In this document: one piece after another, positions 1-9,360 of the stretch
Layout of the letters: each line of letters begins with the position of its first letter
Numbering within the stretch: position 1 is the first letter of the stretch
Assembly: GCA_023433585.1 (NCBI GenBank)
Contig: JAEZCL010000316.1
Coordinates: 1-12,748 of the forward strand
Direction of reading: 5' to 3'
Origin: Pseudomonadota bacterium
GTDB taxonomy: Bacteria; Pseudomonadota; Alphaproteobacteria; Caulobacterales; Caulobacteraceae
DNA: 12,748 bases
Notes under the pieces: model-generated
What the model was told of the DNA's origin: nothing
Database searches by the model: none
Seen by the model: only the letters and a program-made list of their open reading frames with translations
Position numbers and translations under genes: made by a program

Positions 1-588
1 GAGATCGACATCCTGGTCGCGACCCAGGCGGCGGCCAAGGGCCACAACTTTCCGGGTCTGACCCTGGTGGGGGTGGTGGACGCCGACCTGGGCCTGCGCG
101 GCGGCGACCTGCGCGCGGCAGAGCGGACCTACCAACTGCTGGCCCAGGCGACGGGCCGCGCCGGTCGGGCCGACAAGCCGGGCCGCGCCCTGCTGCAGAC
201 CTGGACGCCCGAGCACCCGGTGCTCCAGGCCCTGGCGGCGGGCGACCGCGAGGCGTTCATCGAGACCGAGACGGCCGAGCGCGAGGCCGCCGCCCTGCCG
301 CCTCACGGCCGCCTGGCCGCGCTGATCCTGTCGGGCGAGAAGTTCGACGCGGTGGAGAAGGCCGCCGCCGATTTAGCCGCCGCCATTCCCAACGCCGAGC
401 GGCTGGAGGTCTATGGCCCCGCCGACGCGCCCCTGGCCCTGGTGCGCGGACGGCGGCGGAAACGGCTCTTGGTGCGCGCCGATCGCGACGTGGACCTTCA
501 GGGCTTCCTGCGCGCCTGGCTGGCGCGGGTGAAGATCCCGTCCTCGGTGCGCCTGGCGGTGGACGTGGATCCCTACAGCTTCCTGTGA
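1..588 (+). CDS. priA: PriA primosomal helicase, C-terminal part (5' end outside window)
   Basis: This is the last 195 codons of the superfamily 2 DNA helicase that reloads the replisome at stalled forks. The reading frame is open from base 1. Near the start, ATQAAAKGHNFPG matches helicase motif V of PriA (usually GTQ..AKGHDFP). It is followed by DADLGLRGGDLRAAER and then QATGRAGRA, which is motif VI. The remainder (PEHPVLQAL, then a region rich in Ala and Arg) is the PriA C-terminal domain, and the protein ends VDVDPYSFL, a characteristic PriA terminus. The zinc-binding cysteines and Walker A lie upstream of the window. From memory, priA lying just upstream of atpH is common in alphaproteobacteria; here terC sits between them on the other strand. 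The stop codon TGA at 586-588 runs into a heptamer repeat array. Confidence 0.96.
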   Translation, partial: EIDILVATQAAAKGHNFPGLTLVGVVDADLGLRGGDLRAAERTYQLLAQATGRAGRADKPGRALLQTWTPEHPVLQALAAGDREAFIETETAEREAAALPPHGRLAALILSGEKFDAVEKAAADLAAAIPNAERLEVYGPADAPLALVRGRRRKRLLVRADRDVDLQGFLRAWLARVKIPSSVRLAVDVDPYSFL

Positions 589-687
589 GTGGTTGGTGAC
601 TAGTGATTAGTGAGCGGGCGCGGTCATGGCCCGGTCCGCACCCCCAATCACCAACCACCAACCACTAACCGCTAACCACTCATCACC
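588..687. repeat. Inverted pair of tandem heptamer arrays between converging priA and terC
   Basis: On the plus strand, 588-615 reads as four heptamers (AGTGGTT GGTGACT AGTGATT AGTGAGC). Bases 646-687 read as six heptamers of the complementary type (AATCACC AACCACC AACCACT AACCGCT AACCACT CATCACC). AGTGGTT is the exact reverse complement of AACCACT, so the arrays face each other around a GC-rich centre of about 30 bases. Bases 589-599 and 648-658 form an 11-bp perfect inverted repeat. The arrays touch the stop codons of both genes. They could fold into a bidirectional terminator or RNA end-stabiliser, though no T-tract is present; that role is inference. Confidence 0.75.
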
Positions 688-1447
688 CATCCGTCTTCGC
701 CGCGCGGCGGGCCTGCACCCGTCGCTGCCACATATTGAGCGCCTCGACCCCCGCCGAGAAAGCCATGGCCGCATAGATGTAGCCCTTGGGCACATGGGCG
801 CCGAAGCCCTCGGCGATCAGCACCGTGCCGATCATCAGCAGGAACCCCAGCGCCAGCATGACCACGGTCGGGTTGTTGGCGATGAAGTCGCCCAGCGGAT
901 CGGCGGCCACCAGCATCACGGTGATGGCGGCCAGCACGGCGATGACCATGATCGGCAGGTGCTCGGTCATGCCCACGGCCGTCAGGATCGAATCGACCGA
1001 GAACACCAGGTCCAGAAGGATGATCTGGAAGACCGCCCCGCCGATGTTGGTGATGACGACGTCGGCCTTGTCCTTCTCCAGCAGGTGGTCCGAGGCCGCC
1101 GGGTCCACCGAATGGTGGATCTCCTTGGTCGCCTTCCACACCAGGAACAGGCCGCCCGCAATCAGGATCACGTCCTTCCACGAGAATTCGTTGCCGAGAA
1201 CGCTGAAGATCGGCGCCGTCAGGGTCACGATCCAGGCGATGGTGGACAACAGCGCCAGGCGCATGATGAGCGCCAGCGAGATGCCGATGCGCCGCACCCG
1301 CGAGCGATGCTCGGGCGGCAGCTTGTTGGACAGGATCGAGATGAAGATCAGATTGTCGATCCCCAGCACCACCTCCATGACCACCAGGGTCACAAGAGCG
1401 GCCCAGGCGGCCGGGTCGGCCAGCAGGGAAAGGAGATATTCGGTCAC
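683..1447 (-). CDS. TerC-family integral membrane protein
   Basis: This 254-residue polytopic inner-membrane protein belongs to the TerC family, whose members are linked to metal-ion handling (notably manganese efflux) and tellurite resistance. It shows about seven hydrophobic segments. The two family signatures with intramembrane acidic residues are present: EVVLGIDNLIF (Asp31) and LDLVFSVDSILTAVG (Asp152). The C-terminal AEGFGAHVPKGYIYAAMAFS block, followed by a short basic tail, is also typical. Residues about 108-130 form a charged loop between the two halves. The start is GTG at 1445-1447; no ATG fits better and the N-terminus aligns with the family's usual beginning. The Shine-Dalgarno is weak. 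The gene diverges from the atp operon and converges on priA. The substrate cannot be told from the sequence, so I give no gene symbol. Confidence 0.94.
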   Translation of the reverse strand: MTEYLLSLLADPAAWAALVTLVVMEVVLGIDNLIFISILSNKLPPEHRSRVRRIGISLALIMRLALLSTIAWIVTLTAPIFSVLGNEFSWKDVILIAGGLFLVWKATKEIHHSVDPAASDHLLEKDKADVVITNIGGAVFQIILLDLVFSVDSILTAVGMTEHLPIMVIAVLAAITVMLVAADPLGDFIANNPTVVMLALGFLLMIGTVLIAEGFGAHVPKGYIYAAMAFSAGVEALNMWQRRVQARRAAKTDG

Positions 1448-1586
1448 AAGGGGATTCCGGTGTCAGGGGCGAACGCCGTGTTGCGGCCGCTGGGAATAGC
1501 AAGTCGAGAAAAACTGCGCCAGAGCGGCGAAGGTTCCGTTTTGCGTCCTGATGAGCCCTGGCGGGAGGCCGGATCGGACCATGCGG

Positions 1587-1609
1587 CGCCCCGCCTCGGT
1601 TGCGGGGCG
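1587..1609. other. GC-rich hairpin in the terC/atpH divergent region
   Basis: CGCCCCGC at 1587-1594 and GCGGGGCG at 1602-1609 form an 8-bp perfect stem with a 7-base loop. No T-run follows on either strand, so it is not a classical terminator. If terC is transcribed from the promoter suggested nearby, the hairpin would sit at the extreme 5' end of that mRNA. Confidence 0.5.
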
Positions 1610-1647
1610 AACACGCCCATGCTAACAGGCGCCCGGCTTGCGCAAGC
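1600..1647. promoter_or_regulatory. Possible overlapping divergent promoters for atpH and terC
   Basis: The comparison is with the Caulobacter housekeeping consensus TTGACGS-N10-14-GCTANAWC. On the plus strand, TTGCGGG at 1600-1606 and GCTAACAG at 1621-1628 are 14 bases apart, which would give an atp transcript with about 130 bases of leader. On the minus strand, TTGCGCA (1645-1639) and GTTAGCAT (1626-1619) are 12 bases apart, which would serve terC. The two -10 elements overlap, so the promoters would compete. The 12-base palindrome GCTTGCGCAAGC at 1636-1647 covers the terC -35. Both matches are partial and read by eye. The rest of 1448-1762 holds no gene I can support. Confidence 0.28.
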
Positions 1648-1702
1648 GAGGTTCTAACGGATCTCGCGCGTGGGTGCTTTCTTCAAGCATTCCAGGCCTT
1701 TG

Positions 1703-1726
1703 ATCGGAACGACGGTTCGTTCCGGT
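1703..1726. promoter_or_regulatory. Inverted repeat just upstream of atpH (leader hairpin or operator)
   Basis: CGGAACGA (1705-1712) and TCGTTCCG (1717-1724) form an 8-bp perfect inverted repeat with a 4-base loop CGGT. As RNA it extends to 10 pairs (adding U-G and A-U). It ends 36 bases before the atpH start codon. It could be an mRNA leader hairpin affecting atp translation or stability, or a symmetrical protein-binding site. No T-tract follows, so termination is unlikely. Confidence 0.5.
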
Positions 1727-1762
1727 GACGACCCAAACGCTTTGACCCGGCGGACCTTATAA

Positions 1763-2317
1763 GTGGCTGAAGATTTCAGATCGACGGAAGTCGGCGAACG
1801 TTACGCTCAGGCGTTGTTCGATCTCGCCAACGAAAACAACCGGCTGGACGCCGTGCGCGCCGATCTGCGCAGCCTGAGGGCCGCCTGGATCGAGAGCGCC
1901 GACCTGCGCCGCCTGGCCACGTCGCCGGTTATTCCGGCCGAGGACAAGCAGAAGGGCCTGGCCGCCGTGGCCGACAAGGCGCAGTTCGACGGAACCACCC
2001 GGAATTTCCTGGGCCTGATGGCCATGAACGGCCGCGCGGCGGACCTGCCCGGCGCCCTGGCGGCCTTCGAAATCCTCTACGCCCGTCACACCGGGATCGT
2101 GGCCGCCGAGGTGGTGTCGGCCAAGCCGCTGGCGACGAAACAGATGACGGCGGTCAAGGCGGCGCTGAAGAGCGCGCTGGGCCGCGAGCCGGAACTGACC
2201 GCCCGCGTCGATCCGGCGCTGCTCGGCGGGATCAAGGTCAAGGTGGGCTCGCGCCTGTTCGACGCCTCGCTGAAGACCAAACTCGACCAGATGAAGTTCG
2301 CCCTTCGCCGGGCCTGA
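1763..2317 (+). CDS. atpH: F1Fo ATP synthase delta subunit (OSCP homologue)
   Basis: This 184-residue subunit joins the top of the F1 head to the peripheral b/b' stalk. The N-terminal GERYAQALFDLANE block opens the six-helix OSCP bundle (about residues 10-110) and is the usual family signature. The C-terminal half carries VVSAKPLATKQ and ends with GGIKVKVGSRLFDASLKTKLDQMK, a highly characteristic delta terminus. Length is normal for the family. The start is GTG at 1763 with a modest GGCGGA about 8 bases upstream; the resulting N-terminus fits family alignments. It is the first gene of the F1 operon, and atpA follows after 73 bases, a gap that contains a small CGGGC/GCCCG stem at 2347-2362. 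Confidence 0.96.
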   Translation: MAEDFRSTEVGERYAQALFDLANENNRLDAVRADLRSLRAAWIESADLRRLATSPVIPAEDKQKGLAAVADKAQFDGTTRNFLGLMAMNGRAADLPGALAAFEILYARHTGIVAAEVVSAKPLATKQMTAVKAALKSALGREPELTARVDPALLGGIKVKVGSRLFDASLKTKLDQMKFALRRA

Positions 2318-2390
2318 CCAACCGACCCTTTAGTTTAGAGACAAGTCGGGCCGAAACGCCCGCTCAGGACGAAAACCGAAAGAGCCAGCC

Positions 2391-3938
<1,548 letters not shown>

Positions 3939-3972
3939 TCGGCCGACCTTTTAGGAGCTAGAGGAACGCCGG

Positions 3973-4851
3973 ATGGCCAGCCTCAAGGAAATGCGCAATC
4001 GGATCGGAAGCGTGAAGGCCACGCAGAAGATCACGAAGGCCATGCAGATGGTCGCGGCGGCCAAGCTGAAGCGCGCCCAGGACCAGGCCGTGGCCGCGCG
4101 GCCCTACGCCGAAAAGATGGCCTCGGTCATCGCCAACCTTGCCCAAGGGGTGTCTGGCGACGATGCGCCGAAACTCCTGGCGGGGACCGGCTCGGACCAG
4201 CGTCACCTGATCGTGGTGGCCACGGCCGACAAGGGCCTGGCGGGCGGGTTCTCGACCAACGTCGTGCGCGCCGCACGCGAGCGCATCCGCGCCCTGCTGG
4301 ATGAAGGCAAGGACGTGCGGATCATCGCCGTCGGCCGCAAGTCCCGCGACCAGCTGCGCCGCAACTTCGCCGACCGCCTGATCCAGACCTTCGAGCTGAG
4401 CGAGCACAAGACCGTCGGCCTGCACTCGGCCCAGCCCATCGCCGAACTGGTGGCGACCGAGTTCGAGGAAGGCCGCGCCGATGTGGTCACCCTGTTCTAC
4501 AGTCGCTTCAAGTCGGTGATCTCGCAGGTTCCGACCGCCAGGAGCCTGGCCCCGGCCGAGGTCGAGGAGGGCGCCGAGTCCCTGGACCTGAACGGCGCGG
4601 TCTATGATTACGAGCCCTCGGAGGAGGAGATTCTCGAAACCCTCCTGCCGCGCAACATGACCACCCAGATCCTGGCGGCCATGTACGAGAACCAGGCCGG
4701 TTTCTACGGCGCCCAGATGAGCGCCATGGACTCCGCCACCCGCAACGCGGGCGACCTCATCAACGCCCTGACCCTGCAGTACAACCGCTCCCGCCAGGCG
4801 CAGATCACCAAGGAGCTGATCGAGATCATCTCCGGCGCCGAAGCCCTCTGA
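3973..4851 (+). CDS. atpG: F1Fo ATP synthase gamma subunit
   Basis: This 292-residue central-stalk rotor subunit couples proton-driven rotation to catalysis in F1. The N-terminal helix (MASLKEMRNRIGSVKATQKI, then TKAMQMVAAAKL) and the C-terminal helix (NAGDLINALTLQYNRSRQAQ and then ITKELIEIISGAEAL) are the two antiparallel coiled-coil segments that fill the alpha3-beta3 cavity, and both are near perfect. The middle Rossmann-like domain includes VVATADKGLAGGFSTNVVR (GLAGGFN in most families). Length is normal. The start at 3973 has good ribosome-binding signals: AGGAG at 3953-3957 and GAGGA at 3961-3965. It lies 34 bases after atpA and 37 bases before atpD, in one operon. Confidence 0.98.
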   Translation: MASLKEMRNRIGSVKATQKITKAMQMVAAAKLKRAQDQAVAARPYAEKMASVIANLAQGVSGDDAPKLLAGTGSDQRHLIVVATADKGLAGGFSTNVVRAARERIRALLDEGKDVRIIAVGRKSRDQLRRNFADRLIQTFELSEHKTVGLHSAQPIAELVATEFEEGRADVVTLFYSRFKSVISQVPTARSLAPAEVEEGAESLDLNGAVYDYEPSEEEILETLLPRNMTTQILAAMYENQAGFYGAQMSAMDSATRNAGDLINALTLQYNRSRQAQITKELIEIISGAEAL

Positions 4852-4888
4852 TCTGACGCATCACGATTTCCATACGGACAGCACCGAT

Positions 4889-6442
<1,554 letters not shown>

Positions 6443-6443
6443 C

Positions 6444-6713
6444 ATGGCCGGTAAGCTGCACTTCTCTCTGGTGTCTCCTGAGCGCGAGGTCTTCTCCGGC
6501 CTTGTGGACCAGGTGGACGCGCCGGGCGTGGAGGGCGACTTCGGCGTCCTGTCCGAGCACGCCCCCTTCATGACCGCCCTGCGCGAAGGCCCGGTCACGG
6601 TCTTCGACGGCGGCGCGGTGCGTCGGTTCGAGGTCAAGGGCGGCTTCGCCGACGTCAACGCCCAGGGCCTGACCATCCTGGCCGAGGAAGCCGCCGAGCT
6701 TTCCGCCGCCTGA
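6444..6713 (+). CDS. atpC: F1Fo ATP synthase epsilon subunit, short form without C-terminal helices
   Basis: This 89-residue rotor subunit sits at the foot of gamma. The sequence covers only the N-terminal beta-sandwich: LHFSLVSPEREVFSG, VDAPGVEGDFGVLSEHAPFM, then a VKGGFADVNAQGLTILAEEA stretch. It stops right after the beta domain. Typical bacterial epsilon has about 130-140 residues, with a C-terminal two-helix arm that can inhibit ATP hydrolysis; that arm is absent here. Short epsilon subunits are known in some alphaproteobacteria, where a separate zeta inhibitor (DUF1476) can do the inhibition; none is in this window. The ATG lies one base after the atpD stop (TGA-C-ATG), so translation is probably coupled. 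It is the last gene of the operon. Confidence 0.95.
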   Translation: MAGKLHFSLVSPEREVFSGLVDQVDAPGVEGDFGVLSEHAPFMTALREGPVTVFDGGAVRRFEVKGGFADVNAQGLTILAEEAAELSAA

Positions 6714-6737
6714 CGGACGGACGAGGACGAACGACAC

Positions 6738-6774
6738 ATCAGGGCCCCGCGTCATCCGGCGCGGGGCCCTTGAT
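6738..6774 (+). terminator. Probable terminator of the atp operon
   Basis: AGGGCCCCGCG (6741-6751) pairs perfectly with CGCGGGGCCCT (6760-6770) around an 8-base loop. The stem can extend through ATCA (6738-6741) and TGAT (6771-6774) with a bulged T. It begins 25 bases after the atpC stop. No T-run follows, so it may act with Rho or as a 3'-end protecting hairpin. Confidence 0.65.
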
Positions 6775-6793
6775 CCATTCAGGGGAGCCGACC

Positions 6794-7096
6794 ATGGCCG
6801 ACGACGAATACATCTATGACGAAGCCACGGGCGAGTGGCTGAGCCCCGAGGCTGCGGCGAAGAAGAAGGCCGAAGCCGGCGCCGTCGAGGTGCGCGATTC
6901 CCTGGGCAATCTGCTGGCCGACGGCGACAGCGTGGTCCTCATCAAGGACCTGACGGTCAAGGGCGCCGGCCAGACCCTGAAGCGCGGCACGGTCATCAAG
7001 TCCATCCGTCTGACCGGCGACGCCCAGGAGATCGACTGCCGCCACCCCGGCATCAAGGGCCTGGTTCTGCGCGCCGAGTTCGTGAAGAAAGCGTAG
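6794..7096 (+). CDS. YjdM/PhnA C-terminal-domain protein lacking the zinc ribbon
   Basis: This is a 100-residue cytoplasmic protein. Residues 32-100 match the conserved YjdM (formerly PhnA) domain: VRDSLGNLLADGDSVVLIKD, LTVKGAGQTLKRGTVIKSIR, the DCR around 81-83, and the terminal EFVKKA. In E. coli YjdM this domain follows an N-terminal zinc ribbon with two CPxC-type pairs. Here that part is replaced by MADDEYIYDEATGEWLSPEA and a Lys/Ala linker with no cysteines. The biochemical role of the family is poorly defined, and the alkylphosphonate label is historical. The start is ATG 6794, chosen because AGGGGAG at 6781-6787 is ideally spaced; an in-frame TTG at 6770 has no such support and lies inside the terminator. 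It is probably transcribed separately from the atp genes. Confidence 0.87.
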   Translation: MADDEYIYDEATGEWLSPEAAAKKKAEAGAVEVRDSLGNLLADGDSVVLIKDLTVKGAGQTLKRGTVIKSIRLTGDAQEIDCRHPGIKGLVLRAEFVKKA

Positions 7097-7137
7097 GGGC
7101 GAAGCCTGGCCGGACGTGCGAGGCCTCCATCCGAACC

Positions 7138-7569
7138 TCAGAGGTTCACCACCTCGAATCCGTCCTCGCGCGCCAGCCGTTCGGACAGGATGGAGCGATG
7201 GCAGTCCTTGTGGTCGGCCTCGTAGCAGAGCAGGGCCGTGGGCGTTTCGCGCGCCAGCGCCCTCAGCCGCTGAAACGCCGCCTCGCTTTCCGGCTCCGCC
7301 ATGTGGGCGGCGTAGATTTCGCGCATCTGCTCGGCGTGGCCGTGGCGCACGGCCTGGCGCCCCGCCTTGGGCGTGCCCAGTTCGCGCAGCTGCACATAGT
7401 CGATTCCGGCGGCTTTCAGGCTTTCGGCCAGCACGGTCTTGGAGAAGCCCGCCTTGCGCGACGACGCCACCGCCCGCACGTCGGCCAACCGCCGCACGCC
7501 CGCCGCCTTCAACCGGTCGATCACGTCCGGCTGGGTCGTATGTTCATAGCCGATGGTGAACAGCTTCAT
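7138..7569 (-). CDS. DUF488 family protein
   Basis: This is a 143-residue cytoplasmic protein of unknown function. It opens with the family hallmark LFTIGYEHTTQPDVIDRLKAAGV, followed by LADVRAVASSRKAGFSK and IDYVQLRELGTPK. The C-terminal signature LLCYEADHKDCHRSILSERL (about 113-132) includes Cys115 and the Cys123-His124-Arg125 triplet, likely a metal- or substrate-binding site, although no reaction is established. The start ATG at 7567-7569 places the hallmark directly at the N-terminus; the open frame extends further upstream but would overlap the divergent amidohydrolase gene. It converges on the yjdM-like gene (41-base gap) and diverges from the amidohydrolase (84-base gap). Confidence 0.88.
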   Translation of the reverse strand: MKLFTIGYEHTTQPDVIDRLKAAGVRRLADVRAVASSRKAGFSKTVLAESLKAAGIDYVQLRELGTPKAGRQAVRHGHAEQMREIYAAHMAEPESEAAFQRLRALARETPTALLCYEADHKDCHRSILSERLAREDGFEVVNL

Positions 7570-7594
7570 CGCATCAGTATGGCGCAGGGCGCGC

Positions 7595-7623
7595 TTGACG
7601 CCAACGGCGGGGGCGGCTCCCCT
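7595..7623 (+). promoter_or_regulatory. Possible promoter of the amidohydrolase gene
   Basis: TTGACGC at 7595-7601 is a full match to the Caulobacter-type -35 (TTGACGS). After 14 bases, GCTCCCCT at 7616-7623 matches only the GCT of the -10 consensus GCTANAWC. The position, about 30 bases before the start codon in a divergent gap, is sensible, but the -10 is poor. Confidence 0.28.
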
Positions 7624-7653
7624 GTGTCCCGAAACCGCCGGGAGCCCCCCCCC

Positions 7654-9309
7654 ATGAGACACGCCCTGATCCGCCTTGTCGCCGCCACGGCGCTGATGCT
7701 TCCGGCCGCCGCCCTGGCCCAGGACATGATGATCCACGGCGGGCCGATCCATACGGGCGTGGAGAGCGCACCCACAGCCGAGGTGGTGATCGTGCGGGAC
7801 GGGCGTATCGCCTGGGCGGGGGATCGTTCGGGCGCGCCGGAGATCGGACCCGAGACGCCCGTCATCGACCTTAGGGGCGCCGCTCTCTATCCCGGCTTCA
7901 CCGACGCCCACGCGCACCTGTCGGGCATCGGCGCGCGCGAACTGACCCTGAATCTCGAGGGATCAGCCTCCATCGCCGAGGCCATGGCGCGCCTGTCGGA
8001 CTGGGCCAGGGCGCATCCGGACGGGCCGATCACCGGGCGCGGCTGGATCGAGACTCACTGGCCTGAGGGCCGGATGCTGGAGCGCGGCGACCTGGACGCC
8101 GCCGCGCCGGGGCGGGTCGTGCTGCTGGGCCGCGCGGACGGCCACGCCCTGGCCGCCTCGACGCCTGCCCTTGAGGCCGCCGGGGTCGACGCCGGGACCG
8201 AGGCGCCCTTCGGCGGCGACATCCTGAAGGGGCCGGACGGCGAACCCAACGGCCTGCTGATCGACGCGGCCATGGACCTGGTTTCGGACCTGCGTCCCGC
8301 CGACACGCCTGATTTTCGTCGCCAGGCCTATGAGGCGGGGTTCGCCGTCTATGCCCGTTATGGCTGGACCGGCGTCCATTCCATGAGCGTGCCCATCGAG
8401 GACGTGCCTCTGATGGAGGCCATGGCCGAGGCGGGCCAGGCGCCCCTGCGGGTCTATAATTCCATCACGCCGGAGGGGGCCGAGGCCCTGTTCGTCTCCG
8501 GCCCGCGCGCGGCGGCCGACGGGCGCGTCATTACCCGGGCGGTCAAGCTCTACGCCGACGGGGCGCTGGGCTCGCGCGGGGCGGCGCTGTTCGAGCCCTA
8601 CGCCGACGCGCCCCACACCACCGGCCTGATGCAGATGACCGGCGAGGACGCCCTGCCGCTCTATCGCGCCGCCCTGGCCAACGGCGTCCAGATCACCACC
8701 CACGCCATCGGCGATCGCGGAAATGCCCAGGTGCTGGACTGGTACGCCGAGGTGCTGGCCGAGGCCGGGCCCGGCGCAGACCCCCGCTGGCGCATCGAGC
8801 ACGCCCAGGTGCTGCGCCCGGCCGACTTCGCGCGGTTCCACGACATTCCCGTCATCGCCTCCATGCAGCCCAGCCACGCCATCGGCGACCTGCATTTCGC
8901 CCCGGCGCGCCTGGGCGACGACCGGCTGGACGGCGCCTACGCCTGGCGCGCCCTGATGGACGCGGGCGTCACGGTGGTCGGCGGATCGGACGCGCCGGTG
9001 GAGCGGGGCGACCCGCTGATCGAGTTCTACGCCGCGGTGGCCCGGCGCGACCTCTCGGGCTTCCAGGGCCCGGATTGGCGCCCCGACCAGGCGGTGGACC
9101 GGTCGGACGCCCTTCGCATGTTCACCCTCGGCCCGGCCCACGCCTCGTTCCGCGAGGACGAACTGGGAACCATCGAGGTCGGCAAGCGCGCCGATTTCAC
9201 CGTCTTCGACATCGACCTGATGACCGTCTCCGCCGAACGGATCCCCGAGGGCCGCGCCCTGATGACCGTGCTGGACGGCGAGATCGCCTGGCGCGCCCCG
9301 GACTGGTGA
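7654..9309 (+). CDS. Exported Amidohydro_3 family metal-dependent hydrolase
   Basis: This is a 551-residue hydrolase of the amidohydrolase superfamily, YtcJ-like branch; the substrate is not predictable. Residues 1-22 are a signal peptide (basic MRHALIR, hydrophobic core, AAALA cleavage site before QD), so the enzyme is probably periplasmic. Metal-site motifs appear in order: FTDAHAH with His86 and His88, VKLYADGALGSRGAAL with Lys298, THAIGDRGN with His350, RIEHAQ with His383, and GGSDAPVE with Asp446. The C-terminal block GTIEVGKRADFTVFDID is the small beta-domain typical of the family. The start ATG 7654 has a GGGAG at 7640-7644, separated from it by exactly nine C residues, a potentially slippery tract. 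The dsbA-like gene follows after 51 bases and may be cotranscribed. Confidence 0.92.
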   Translation: MRHALIRLVAATALMLPAAALAQDMMIHGGPIHTGVESAPTAEVVIVRDGRIAWAGDRSGAPEIGPETPVIDLRGAALYPGFTDAHAHLSGIGARELTLNLEGSASIAEAMARLSDWARAHPDGPITGRGWIETHWPEGRMLERGDLDAAAPGRVVLLGRADGHALAASTPALEAAGVDAGTEAPFGGDILKGPDGEPNGLLIDAAMDLVSDLRPADTPDFRRQAYEAGFAVYARYGWTGVHSMSVPIEDVPLMEAMAEAGQAPLRVYNSITPEGAEALFVSGPRAAADGRVITRAVKLYADGALGSRGAALFEPYADAPHTTGLMQMTGEDALPLYRAALANGVQITTHAIGDRGNAQVLDWYAEVLAEAGPGADPRWRIEHAQVLRPADFARFHDIPVIASMQPSHAIGDLHFAPARLGDDRLDGAYAWRALMDAGVTVVGGSDAPVERGDPLIEFYAAVARRDLSGFQGPDWRPDQAVDRSDALRMFTLGPAHASFREDELGTIEVGKRADFTVFDIDLMTVSAERIPEGRALMTVLDGEIAWRAPDW

Positions 9310-9360
9310 GGCGCGGGCGGGCGCCCATATGACGGTGATGCTTCATTTGGAGACGTCGTC

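Noticed and set aside
1448..1650. yybP-ykoY manganese riboswitch upstream of terC
   Set aside because: TerC-family genes often carry it, so I looked for its conserved GGGGAGUA and ACAUACUC-type segments on the minus strand and did not find them.
1708..1724. LexA-type operator (GTTC direct repeat) before atpH
   Set aside because: The alphaproteobacterial box needs GTTC-N7-GTTC; here the GAAC/GTTC words are arranged as a hairpin with different spacing.
1742..1762. TTGACC and TTATAA directly before atpH as a promoter
   Set aside because: The spacing is only 9 bases and the -10 would touch the GTG start codon.
7963..9141. 392-codon open frame antisense to the amidohydrolase
   Set aside because: Same shadow effect; no recognisable motif.
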